Shown: one piece after another, positions 1 through 7,802 of the stretch | How the letters are laid out: the number at the start of each line of letters is the position of its first letter | How positions within the stretch are numbered: position 1 is the first letter of the stretch | Origin: Candidatus Manganitrophaceae bacterium | GTDB taxonomy: Bacteria; Nitrospirota; Nitrospiria; SBBL01; JAADHI01 | Reading direction: 5' to 3' | NCBI GenBank assembly: GCA_012960925.1 | Contig: DUAG01000011.1 | Coordinates: forward strand, 95,325-159,324 | Length of the DNA stretch: 64,000 bases | Notes under the pieces: generated by a model | Told to the model about the DNA's origin: nothing | The model's database searches: none | Seen by the model: only the letters and a program-made list of their open reading frames with translations | Program-made: the position numbers and the translations under genes

Positions 1-518
1 AGGATTTCAAAGAGATCGAGCAATACCTCCCGCTCCCTAAAGGTATAGAAAAAGACCGTCATGGCCCCGATGTCGAGCGCCTGAGTTCCGAGCCAGAAGA
101 GATGGCCTGTGAGCCGCTGCATCTCCGCCACGATCGTCCGGATATATTCCGCGCGTTCGGGGACTTCCACACGAAGGAGCTTCTCCACGGTCCGGACAAA
201 GGCATAATTGTTGGTCATGGAACAGACGTAATCCAGGCGGTCGGTCAAGGGAATGATCTGATTGTAGGTTGAGTTCTCGGCAAGTTTCTCGACCCCGCGG
301 TGAAGATAGCCAAGATGAGGGGTCGCCTTCACGATGGTCTCCCCCTCCAGATCGAGAACAATCCGAAGGACCCCATGGGTCGAGGGATGCTGCGGACCCA
401 TGTTCAGGAGCATATCCTCAACGTGCTTCTGAGGCTTTCCGTCCTCCAGTTCAACAGCGGACGTATCCTCGCCGTAATGGTCATATTCCACAGTATTGTC
501 TTTCTTATTCTCAGTCAT
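1..518 (-). CDS. nuoD: NADH-quinone oxidoreductase subunit D (NuoD), N-terminal part
   Basis: This is the 49-kDa peripheral-arm subunit of respiratory complex I. With NuoB it forms the quinone site near cluster N2 on the cytoplasmic side of the membrane. The visible 172 residues contain the family signatures [13 protein letters not shown] and [11 protein letters not shown]. The ATG at 518 is the only plausible start, because the upstream ATG is followed at once by a stop. The gene runs off the left edge, so the C-terminal half is missing. An acidic extension of about 40 residues precedes the conserved core. It lies 24 nt downstream of nuoC in a nuoA-B-C-D operon. The Arg in HRGVEKL (297-299) corresponds, by my recollection of the family, to the arginine methylated by NDUFAF7 in mitochondrial NDUFS2. 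Confidence 0.96.
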   Translation of the reverse strand, partial: MTENKKDNTVEYDHYGEDTSAVELEDGKPQKHVEDMLLNMGPQHPSTHGVLRIVLDLEGETIVKATPHLGYLHRGVEKLAENSTYNQIIPLTDRLDYVCSMTNNYAFVRTVEKLLRVEVPERAEYIRTIVAEMQRLTGHLFWLGTQALDIGAMTVFFYTFREREVLLDLFEI

Positions 519-542
519 TTTTTGACTAAACCATTCCCGACG

Positions 543-1031
543 TTATCGTTCTGAAAAATCAAACTTATCTCTCCATCCAAAGCCTTCCACCGGGAAATCT
601 TTTCGAAGGGGATACCCTTCCGAATAATCCTCCGTCATCAGGATACGGCGAAGATCGGGGTGATTATTGAACCGGATGCCCATCATATCGTAGACCTCCC
701 GCTCCATAAAGTTCGCCCCCTTCCAAATCTCTACCACAGAATCGATCAAACAATCTTCTTCTGGAACGCGGGCCTTCACCCTTATTCTCCGGTTTTTGTC
801 AATGGAGTAAAATTGATAGATCATCTCGAAACGGGGAGACTCATTCGGGAAATCTACCGAGCAGATATCGCTGATGAAATCAAAATCGAGCGAAGGCTCA
901 TCATGGAGATAGCGACAGACCTCCAGAAGCCCCTCTCTCTTAAGCGTAATCGTCAGTTCACCGAAATCGATCTTTGACGAGAGGAAGGCATCCGGATACT
1001 GTTCCTTAATTTTTACAACGATGTCTTTCAT
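543..1031 (-). CDS. nuoC: NADH-quinone oxidoreductase subunit C (NuoC)
   Basis: This is the 30-kDa subunit of complex I, part of the hydrophilic connecting arm that binds NuoD. The 162-residue protein has the family's C-terminal signature: WKGANFMEREVYDMMGI, then HPDLRRILM and the EGYPLRKDFP motif. It is a stand-alone subunit, not the NuoCD fusion of enterobacteria. An AAGGTGA ribosome binding site directly precedes the ATG. It lies 75 nt after nuoB and 24 nt before nuoD. Confidence 0.97.
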   Translation of the reverse strand: MKDIVVKIKEQYPDAFLSSKIDFGELTITLKREGLLEVCRYLHDEPSLDFDFISDICSVDFPNESPRFEMIYQFYSIDKNRRIRVKARVPEEDCLIDSVVEIWKGANFMEREVYDMMGIRFNNHPDLRRILMTEDYSEGYPLRKDFPVEGFGWRDKFDFSER

Positions 1032-1106
1032 TCACCTTTTCGCCTGGCAGCCGCAACCGCAACTGTCCTAGAGATTCAGGAGGATTTGAAACATGATCTC
1101 CTCCCA

Positions 1107-1586
1107 TTACTTTCTGAATATCTTTTCGGTCATTATTTTTTCCTGAAGCCGCAAAATACCTGAAAGCAGGGCCTCAGGGCGTGGCGGGCAGCCAGGGACA
1201 TAGATGTCTACCGGCACGAAACGGTCCACTCCTTGTACAACGCTATAACTGTTATAAATATTCCCGGATGTGGCGCATGAACCCATCGAAAGAACATATC
1301 GCGGTTCCGCCATCTGGTCATAGATCCTTCTGATTACAGGCGCCATTTTCCGCGTCACCGTCCCGGCAACGATCATCAGATCGGACTGACGCGGCGACGC
1401 ACGAAAAACACCGGCACCGAATCGATCGAGATCATAACGGGCAGACACAACCGCAATCATTTCAATAGCACAACAGGCCAGGCCAAAAGTCATTGGCCAC
1501 AAAGCCGATTTCCGAGCCCAATTCACCGCGGAATCGAGCGATGTGGTAAGGATATTCGTTTCAAATTGATGACGGATCAGTCCCAC
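1107..1586 (-). CDS. nuoB: NADH-quinone oxidoreductase subunit B (NuoB)
   Basis: This complex I subunit carries the terminal [4Fe-4S] cluster N2 that passes electrons to quinone. All four cluster ligands are visible in 159 residues: the tandem cysteines in LACCAIEM (about residues 38-39), the one in SMGSCATSG and the one in VPGCPPRPE. The start is GTG at 1586, inside the end of nuoA, with an AAGGAG ribosome binding site seven bases upstream. The two genes therefore overlap and are probably translationally coupled. Confidence 0.98.
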   Translation of the reverse strand: MGLIRHQFETNILTTSLDSAVNWARKSALWPMTFGLACCAIEMIAVVSARYDLDRFGAGVFRASPRQSDLMIVAGTVTRKMAPVIRRIYDQMAEPRYVLSMGSCATSGNIYNSYSVVQGVDRFVPVDIYVPGCPPRPEALLSGILRLQEKIMTEKIFRK

Positions 1587-1948
1587 TCAAGCGCTCCTTT
1601 CTTCCATGCATAAAAATATCCGACAAACAGTATTAGCAGGAACAAGATCATTTCAACAAGGCCGAAGAGGCCCAGATGATTAAAACTGACTGCCCAAGGA
1701 TAAAGAAAAACGATCTCAATGTCGAAGAGAACAAAGAGCATCGCGATCATATAATAACGAAGGGGAAAGCGCTGGCGAGCGTCGGTATCGGGATGGATAC
1801 CGCTTTCGTAGGGATAAAGTTTCTCCACGTAGGGCCGACTCGGCCGAACCAGGTATCCCATGATAATCGTCACAACCCCGAAGCCGAGGGCAATGAAGAA
1901 AAATACCAATACTGGAAGATAATTTGAAGGCAAAGCGTCTGTTGGCAT
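1577..1948 (-). CDS. nuoA: NADH-quinone oxidoreductase subunit A (NuoA)
   Basis: This is a small membrane subunit of complex I with three transmembrane helices. These run roughly over residues 10-32, 65-88 and 93-117 of a 123-residue protein. The conserved loop [20 protein letters not shown] and the acidic [11 protein letters not shown] segment are characteristic. I start it at the ATG at 1948, which has GGGGGAG ten bases upstream. A TTG nine codons further up (1975) would add residues the family does not need. It is the first gene of the operon and overlaps nuoB by 10 nt. A good promoter lies just upstream. Confidence 0.95.
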   Translation of the reverse strand: MPTDALPSNYLPVLVFFFIALGFGVVTIIMGYLVRPSRPYVEKLYPYESGIHPDTDARQRFPLRYYMIAMLFVLFDIEIVFLYPWAVSFNHLGLFGLVEMILFLLILFVGYFYAWKKGALEWD

Positions 1949-1986
1949 TGTCGCCGTTCTCCCCCAGGAAGGCAAATGAGTACCGA

Positions 1987-2015
1987 ATAATAAGATATAA
2001 ACTTAAGAAAGTCAA
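1987..2015 (-). promoter_or_regulatory. Sigma-70-type promoter for the nuo operon
   Basis: Read on the minus strand, TTGACT (2010-2015) and TATTAT (1987-1992) are separated by 17 bases, about 40 bases upstream of the nuoA start. It separates the nuo genes from the methyltransferase gene upstream, so the two may be transcribed separately as well as by read-through. Confidence 0.6.
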
Positions 2016-2085
2016 GAATTTGAAAAAGGTTTCCCGATCCTCAGTTTATGAAGGGAAGATCCCTGAAAAAAGACCGATATTGCGG

Positions 2086-3255
2086 CTACCGAGCGTCAGA
2101 AAAACGAAAAAAGGGCTTGAATTGAAGGCCGTCCAGATGGACATCGGCAGGAAGGTTCTTCCCCTGGATAAGAATCTTGAATACTTTTCCCATTTGCTCC
2201 GGGGCCATCAGACGCTTCATCGCCAGAAAAGTCTCCCGTGCCTCAGTGGACTGATCCATCCGGTCTGCCGGCCCTGCCATCTTTTCGGAAATCCCCAGGC
2301 CCATGAGAAAGTGGCACTGATCAGTAAACCCGAGACAACGCAGACCGACCTCTTCTCCGCACTGCTTCAATGACGTAAAATCAACATGTGCCGTCATGTC
2401 CTGCTCTCCCACGCGCACATAGGGGTCCTCGTTGGTCTTGTGTTGATGGTAGCAAAGGAAGGTTCCCTTGGGGCGACGGGGTGAATAAAGTTCCTCTTCA
2501 GGATAGCCGTAATCGATGGTCATCACAAAACCCCGCGAAAGCGCCCGTCCCACCTGACGCATCCAATCACGCGCCTGAAGGTTGACCTCCAGCTCTGTCG
2601 ACCGGTCAAAGCGAACAGAGAGTCGGCGCACATAGTTTTGTAAGCGCGGAGAGGAGGGCGGTCGCAGGACCTCTACAAACCCGCTATTCTCCCAATCCAC
2701 ATAGATTTCCTCGATCGACTCTCCTTCGACCCGTAAGCGGTGCACAGGAAAGGCATCTAGAAGCTCATTGCTTAAGACAAGCCCCACCAGGTTTGAAGGT
2801 ATTTTTTCTTCCCAACGAATCCGCCCGGAGAAGATCGGGCGGAGCGATTCGGCCTGTTTATCCCTGAGCCATCGACTCTCCTCAATGATGACATAGTCAA
2901 GGTGCTCAAAGACCGCCGGCGCTTCCCGCCTGATCGTGTTCAAGATGTCAAAACAGAGGGTTCCCTTCCCAGCACCCATCTCCACGAGCGTAAAGATCTC
3001 TTCGGGGTTGGATGCATCCCCGCGTGCACACACGGCCCTCATCTGCAACACCTGTTTTGCAATGAGTTCCCCGAAGACCGGGTGGACGCTGCTACTGGTA
3101 TAATAATCTCCCTTCCAGCCGATCTTTTCACCCGGGGAGGCGTAATAACCATAACGAGGATGATAAAGTGCCATTTCCATGTAGCGCATGAACGGGATCG
3201 GCCCTTTGCGGGTAATTTCTTCTCTTATTGCAGTAATAAGTTCCGGCTTTGACAT
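2086..3255 (-). CDS. MidA/NDUFAF7-family SAM-dependent methyltransferase
   Basis: This 389-residue protein belongs to the DUF185/COG1565 family. Its eukaryotic members (NDUFAF7, MidA) dimethylate an arginine of the complex I subunit NDUFS2 and are needed for assembly. Visible family features are the N-terminal GPIPFMRYMEMALYHPRYGYY, the SAM-binding LVEMGAGKGTLCFDIL (about residues 90-105), the SNELLDAFPVHRL motif and MTIDYGYP. The start ATG at 3255 precedes a standard MSKPELI N-terminus. It lies 137 nt upstream of nuoA on the same strand, which fits a role on the neighbouring NuoD. That substrate is inferred from the family and the context. Confidence 0.9.
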   Translation of the reverse strand: MSKPELITAIREEITRKGPIPFMRYMEMALYHPRYGYYASPGEKIGWKGDYYTSSSVHPVFGELIAKQVLQMRAVCARGDASNPEEIFTLVEMGAGKGTLCFDILNTIRREAPAVFEHLDYVIIEESRWLRDKQAESLRPIFSGRIRWEEKIPSNLVGLVLSNELLDAFPVHRLRVEGESIEEIYVDWENSGFVEVLRPPSSPRLQNYVRRLSVRFDRSTELEVNLQARDWMRQVGRALSRGFVMTIDYGYPEEELYSPRRPKGTFLCYHQHKTNEDPYVRVGEQDMTAHVDFTSLKQCGEEVGLRCLGFTDQCHFLMGLGISEKMAGPADRMDQSTEARETFLAMKRLMAPEQMGKVFKILIQGKNLPADVHLDGLQFKPFFRFSDAR

Positions 3256-3291
3256 TTACCTACCATATAAAAAGAAGGACAAAGAATCAAG

Positions 3292-3433
3292 GTAACTATC
3301 CAGCACACCCATCTCAACCTCCATGGCGGCGTTACTGCGGTGCTCAAATCCTCGCATATAAGCACATACGCTGCGGTTCTTCACTCCTCGAGCCTTGCCC
3401 TGAAGGCTTATCTAGCCATGCTGAATAGTTACA
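3292..3433 (-). repeat. Family 1 inverted-repeat element, copy 1
   Basis: This 142-bp non-coding element has ends GGTAACTATCCAGCA and TGCTGAATAGTTACA, which are complementary apart from single changes. It is in the opposite orientation to the four other copies in the window (38385, 42371, 44686, 49072). It shares their internal blocks, such as the complement of CTTCAGGGCAAGG and of AACGCCGCCATGGAGG. It carries no open frame and fills the gap between two divergent genes. Confidence 0.85.
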
Positions 3434-3470
3434 TTCTAATCTCGTGCGGTACGTATTCAAAGTAGGTATT

Positions 3471-3479
3471 TGGTATAAT
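3471..3479 (+). promoter_or_regulatory. Possible extended -10 element
   Basis: TGGTATAAT matches an extended -10 (TGnTATAAT). It overlaps the first possible start codon of the next gene (ATG 3478). If it is a real promoter, translation must begin at the next in-frame ATG (3487) or further in. No -35 match stands out. Confidence 0.35.
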
Positions 3480-6066
3480 GAGGGATATGATACTCCTCCT
3501 CTTACTCCTCTTATCCTTTGCCTGTATTCCTTCTGTTCAAGCAAGTGTGACGAAATACGACCTGTTCGTAACTTATGATGAGGCCAAGCATCAGATCGAA
3601 GGACGCGAAGAGATTACCTTCTTCAACGACGGGCCGAGCCCACTTACAGAAATCGTTCTGATCCTTTATCCGAACCGTTACCTCAGAAAAGATCCGACCA
3701 TCCGCCAGACCACCTACAATCGGGCTTACCCGGTTGCGTTTAACCCCGGAGGGCTTCAGGTGACCTCGATCCGGGACGACACAGGGACGATCCTCAGTCA
3801 TTCTCTGGAAAAGGGCCGGGACACCCTGATGCGGATTGAACTTACAAAACCGATTCCTTCACAGGGAACAGGTCGTTTCTCTGTTCGCTTCATCACCAGT
3901 ATTCCTGAAAAAAAAGGGCTCTTTGGATATTACAGGGGTCTGGCCACCCTCCAGGGGGGTTGGCATCCTTATCTCCCTGCACGTATCGACGGGGAATGGG
4001 ATCTTGCCCGGGCCCTTCCAGGCAGTCATTTCCGCGTCTTTCTGACGGTGAAAGAAGGGCTGCAAATCGTTGCTTCCGATAGACCCAAACTGGTCGGTGT
4101 CGAAGGGAGTCATCTGACTTATTTTATGGAGCGGGAAACAATTCCATTCTTCTCTCTTTCCATTGTAAAAAAAACTATCCGCCATGATGTACATGTGAGT
4201 GGGGTTGAAATTATTTATAACACGCACTTGAAAAATAAAAGCGAGGCCGAGGCCCTGGTTGCCACCTTGAAAGAAATGGTCTCCTTTTTCCAAGAGCACA
4301 TCGGAGAGATCCCTGTCACCCGGCTCACATTGACCGATGCCTATCTCTTTCAGGATCTGGCCGTAGCGGGGTCTCGTCTCCTTTACATCAATGAAGGGTT
4401 TTTTAAGGTCTTCTTTCTTTTAAAAAGATTCCACGAAATGAGTCTCGCAAAAGAACTCTTTCTTCTCTTTTGGCGCGACAAGCTCCCCCATGAAGAGACC
4501 TGGGTCGCAGAAGGGCTGGCCCATCTCGACGCAAGGCAATTCATTCAGCATAAGTACGGAAAAGAACGCCGTTTGGAGGACTGGTTAAGGCCCCTGGGTT
4601 TCCTTCCCATCATCGATCAGATTTTATACTCCAAATCCCTCCCTCTTCGAAAGGTTTATTTCCCGGACGCAGACAGTCCGCTCATGGAGGAAAACCTCCG
4701 ATTCTTCAAGCACCCACGCCTGGAAGGGGCGAACATCTTCCATCGATTGGGAATCTTTTTGGGCAACGAGACCTTTGCGCGCTCCGTGCTGAACTATCGC
4801 GAGAGACTCAGATCCGATCCCCCTCCCTCATTCAGGAAGATCCTCCTCAAGGCCTCTCAAAAGGAGGAGATCGGACCTTACATCGATCAATGGCTTACAA
4901 AAAAGCCGCGCCTTGATTTTAGTATCGAAGAAATCCGACGGAAAAAAGTCCAGGACAAATTTGAGACCCGAATTCTCATCAAAAAACATGGAGAAGGGAT
5001 CGAACCCCTGGAGATCGTCCTTTATGAAAAAGATGGGGATGAAATTCCTTTGATTTGGGATGGGGTCGGGGATTCGCATGAAGTGTTTGTGACGACATCC
5101 TCCCGGATCAAGACCGTCGCAATCGACCCTCACAAATTTTCAAGTGACTCAAACCGCTTGAATAACCGCTCTCCCCCCTCATGGAAGATTCTGCTCAATG
5201 ATTTCTCAGTCAATTATGATTTTCAAACCCGTTTCCTGAGCTATCGGGCCGGTCTTCTCTTTCGACGTGCTTATGATACGAAAAGCTGGATTCAACTTTT
5301 CTTTTTACGTTCCGACACCGGGACCGTCTCCCGGATAGGCTACGCGAAAGTCGTAGGGAAGGGACAAATTATCTCTACCGGCATTACAAACGAAAACCGT
5401 AAAACAGCCCAGGGAGATTTAAAGGAAGCGTCCGCAGACATTATCAATCTCGGCTATGAGGTGAACTACCCTGAAATCCCCCTGCTAGAGGAAAACATCC
5501 AGCGCCTGACAGGAACCTATCCCACACTCAGCACCCGCCTTCTATATAACCAGCAGTTCACGGGTGAAGCTTACGACAACTCCTTCTTCATTGAATTCGA
5601 TCTCCGCCGCATCTTCTCTTTCTCCAACCATCATGAAATCAGTACACGTGTCTTCCTCGGAGAGTCCTTTGGCAGGCTTTTCAAAAATAATCGGTTTTTT
5701 TTGGGAGGAAACACGAAAATGCGGGGATATACGGCCATGGCTTTTGAAGGGGAAAACATGGCGCTCTTTTCTGTCGAATACCGTTTCCCTCTGTTGCGTG
5801 AAACAGATCTCCAGGTTTTCGGTCTGGCAACCCAGCGCACATTGCAGATCGCCCTTTTCAGCGATGTCGGGATGGTCACGGATTCGCGTAATCTCTTTCA
5901 AGCGAGCCAATACAAGACCGACATGGGTGCCGGCCTTCGGTTCTTTGTCGATATTTTTGGGATTTATCCGACAATGGTCCGTTTTGATGTCGCCGTGCCG
6001 ATCGATTCCCCCATTGCGACCGAAGACAAACCACATTACTATCTCATGGCGGGCCAGTCATTTTAA
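3478..6066 (+). CDS. M1-peptidase-like domain fused to an Omp85/BamA-type outer-membrane barrel
   Basis: This 862-residue envelope protein begins with a signal peptide (hydrophobic run MILLLLLLLSFACIPSVQA). Residues of about 25-490 resemble the M1 (gluzincin) peptidase architecture: an N-terminal beta domain, then the helical part with TWVAEGLAH, which matches the second zinc-ligand helix (WLNEGFA) of M1 enzymes. The expected HEXXH reads HEMSL, so the second histidine is missing and the site may be inactive. Residues of about 570-862 look like the 16-stranded barrel of the surface-antigen/Omp85 group. They include the loop FFLGGNTKMRGY and strand FSVEYRFPLL, and end in Phe as outer-membrane barrels do. 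The ATG at 3487 is an alternative start. The substrate is unknown. Confidence 0.75.
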   Translation: MRDMILLLLLLLSFACIPSVQASVTKYDLFVTYDEAKHQIEGREEITFFNDGPSPLTEIVLILYPNRYLRKDPTIRQTTYNRAYPVAFNPGGLQVTSIRDDTGTILSHSLEKGRDTLMRIELTKPIPSQGTGRFSVRFITSIPEKKGLFGYYRGLATLQGGWHPYLPARIDGEWDLARALPGSHFRVFLTVKEGLQIVASDRPKLVGVEGSHLTYFMERETIPFFSLSIVKKTIRHDVHVSGVEIIYNTHLKNKSEAEALVATLKEMVSFFQEHIGEIPVTRLTLTDAYLFQDLAVAGSRLLYINEGFFKVFFLLKRFHEMSLAKELFLLFWRDKLPHEETWVAEGLAHLDARQFIQHKYGKERRLEDWLRPLGFLPIIDQILYSKSLPLRKVYFPDADSPLMEENLRFFKHPRLEGANIFHRLGIFLGNETFARSVLNYRERLRSDPPPSFRKILLKASQKEEIGPYIDQWLTKKPRLDFSIEEIRRKKVQDKFETRILIKKHGEGIEPLEIVLYEKDGDEIPLIWDGVGDSHEVFVTTSSRIKTVAIDPHKFSSDSNRLNNRSPPSWKILLNDFSVNYDFQTRFLSYRAGLLFRRAYDTKSWIQLFFLRSDTGTVSRIGYAKVVGKGQIISTGITNENRKTAQGDLKEASADIINLGYEVNYPEIPLLEENIQRLTGTYPTLSTRLLYNQQFTGEAYDNSFFIEFDLRRIFSFSNHHEISTRVFLGESFGRLFKNNRFFLGGNTKMRGYTAMAFEGENMALFSVEYRFPLLRETDLQVFGLATQRTLQIALFSDVGMVTDSRNLFQASQYKTDMGAGLRFFVDIFGIYPTMVRFDVAVPIDSPIATEDKPHYYLMAGQSF

Positions 6067-6208
6067 TAACTGGCCTCCTCCAAAAAAACCGGTAAGGATG
6101 GGTATAAAACACCTCTCTATCTCTATTGATAGGGAATATCTTGAAAAAGGAATGATGATGCTTTATCCTACGGCCACATTTAGGAGCCTGAATGAAAAAG
6201 GAGGTTGA

Positions 6209-6757
6209 ATGGATCTGGAAGAAAAACTAATCCGAAAAAAAACCGTTTATCAGGGACGTTATCTCCGCACCGAGGAACATACCGTGCGGCTCCCGGATGG
6301 GAAAGAGGCCTTGCGGGAGATCGTCTCACCGCCTGATGCCGTCGGGGTTCTTCCGATCGATCAGGACCAGAGGGTCAGCCTCGTCAGACAATACCGTCCG
6401 GCCATCCGCCAGGTCACGTTGGAAATTCCAGCCGGCCTTCTGGAACCGAATGAAGATCGCCTGGAAACCGCCCGGCGGGAAACGATTGAAGAAATCGGAC
6501 TGGTCCCCAAGAAGCTCGATTTTCTCTTCAGCTACTATCACTCCGTGGGTTTTTCAACCGGAAAAATTGCCATCTACCTGGGCCGGGATCTGGAGCCGAG
6601 CATGGAGGCACATGCCGATGCCGAAGAGTTTTTAGAGATTGTCACCCTTCCCTTTGAGGAGGTCTTTCAGATGGGGCTCTCCGGAAAAATCGTAGACAGC
6701 AAGACCCTCCTGGCACTGCTCTGGTACCGACAGGTTTTTGAAGGACCCCTCCACTGA
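6209..6757 (+). CDS. nudF: NUDIX hydrolase, ADP-ribose pyrophosphatase type
   Basis: This 182-residue enzyme is predicted to hydrolyse ADP-ribose or a related nucleoside diphosphate to AMP and a sugar phosphate. The NUDIX box GX5EX7REX2EEXG is intact (GLLEPNEDRLETARRET then IEEIG, about residues 76-98). Downstream, SVGFSTGKIAIYLGRDL and the acidic EEFLEI stretch are typical of ADP-ribose pyrophosphatases. The ATG at 6209 follows AAAGGAGG closely, and the preceding gene ends 142 nt upstream. The exact substrate cannot be read from sequence. Confidence 0.88.
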   Translation: MDLEEKLIRKKTVYQGRYLRTEEHTVRLPDGKEALREIVSPPDAVGVLPIDQDQRVSLVRQYRPAIRQVTLEIPAGLLEPNEDRLETARRETIEEIGLVPKKLDFLFSYYHSVGFSTGKIAIYLGRDLEPSMEAHADAEEFLEIVTLPFEEVFQMGLSGKIVDSKTLLALLWYRQVFEGPLH

Positions 6758-6778
6758 AAACAATGTGCAGTGCAGAGA

Positions 6779-7389
6779 TCAATCCGGACCTAAGACGGCG
6801 GGTACTTTTACAACCCTGTCGCCGACGGAGACCGATCCCGCTCGGAGGACTTTTGCATAAACCCCTCTTAAACGGAGGGCCTTTCCTTCTGTGCTACTTA
6901 CAAACTTCAGTGCCGCAGCACCAAAACGCTCAGAGAATTTCTTACAGGCAGGGTAAGGCTGTTCTGTAATCATAAGGATGGCAGACCAATCCTTATTTTT
7001 TGGCCCGCCTGAAGGCAAGCCCGGCTGAGGTTAAAATCGACATAGAGCTGATCTCCTCCCAGTTCCCAACGCACTCTGTCCCGGGCCAATCGCGCAATAA
7101 CCCGGACACTCATGATCGCGATCTAGACATCGGGATGAGGACTGCCATCCTCGAATCTCAGCCAGCAATTCCGGGACCAGGCCTCTCCCTCGGCTCCCGA
7201 CTCAGGGCTGAGGCGGCATCTTTGAAGTTCCTTCCGCACATCGACAGACGGTCTGATTACAATCGCCTTCAAAATGCCGTCATCCTGCGGGGCTTTCCGT
7301 ATCCAGGAAAGCCCCTTGATCAGCTCATCCATAGAGGGAAAGAGGTTCAGGCCTTTCGTGGGGGCAGAGGGAGGTATGTTGTCAGGCAA
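6779..7389 (-). pseudogene. MOSC-domain protein, broken by a nonsense codon and a frameshift
   Basis: MOSC proteins resemble the C-terminal domain of molybdenum-cofactor sulfurase and are thought to carry sulfur or bind Moco. The frame opens at 7389 (MPDNIPPSAPTKG). It reads the conserved NCWLRFEDGSPHPDV and then meets an in-frame TAG at about 7122-7124 where Gln would fit. It resumes with IAIMSVRVIARLARDRV. A shift near 7015-7020 is then needed to reach the conserved C-terminus (CKKFSERFGAAALKF, LRLRGVYAKVL, GDRVVK). Two independent lesions argue for a true pseudogene or poor local sequence. The start overlaps the 3' end of the dehydratase gene by 8 nt, so the intact pair was translationally coupled. 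Confidence 0.8.
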
Positions 7390-7717
7390 GATGGTCTGTC
7401 TTCACGGCCATAATGAAGTCGTTGACATGCAATCCCTTGATCTTGTGGGTCCACCAGGTCACCGTCACCTTTCCCCACTCGGTCAGAATGGCGGGATGAT
7501 GGCCTTCTTCTTCCGCGATTGCGCCAACCTTGTTTGTTAACGACAATGCCGCTTCAAAATTCGGACAATCAAAGACCCTCGTTAAGCGATCCATCCCCTC
7601 TTCTTCAATCATTTTCCATGCGGGAATCTTGGGCATGAACGCATCGACCTCTTCCTGAGTCACCAAGGGCGCGCCAACCCTGCAGGCCTCACACTTCCGA
7701 TCTAATAATGGCTCCAT
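7382..7717 (-). CDS. Pterin-4a-carbinolamine dehydratase family protein
   Basis: This 111-residue protein of the PCD/DCoH family dehydrates 4a-hydroxytetrahydropterins. The catalytic motif EEEGHHPAI followed by VTVTWWTHKIKGL and NDFIMA is complete. There is no aromatic amino acid hydroxylase in the window. PCD-like proteins have been proposed to act in molybdopterin metabolism, and the coupling to a MOSC gene fits that proposal. Which pterin it handles here is inference. Confidence 0.9.
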   Translation of the reverse strand: MEPLLDRKCEACRVGAPLVTQEEVDAFMPKIPAWKMIEEEGMDRLTRVFDCPNFEAALSLTNKVGAIAEEEGHHPAILTEWGKVTVTWWTHKIKGLHVNDFIMAVKTDHLA

Positions 7718-7802
7718 TTTTAGCCCTCTTCGTTAAAGTACTCTATCGTATTGTAAACCTCATGAGGCAAGCGATACAAGGCCCCTTCGCCTCCAAGGGC
7801 GC

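Noticed and set aside
3344..3544. 66-codon minus-strand open frame
   Set aside because: It is formed by the family 1 repeat and the start of the next gene, with no ribosome binding site.
5564..6208. 214-codon open frame on the plus strand at the end of the barrel gene
   Set aside because: It overlaps the barrel strands in another frame with low-complexity residues. It has no conserved motif.
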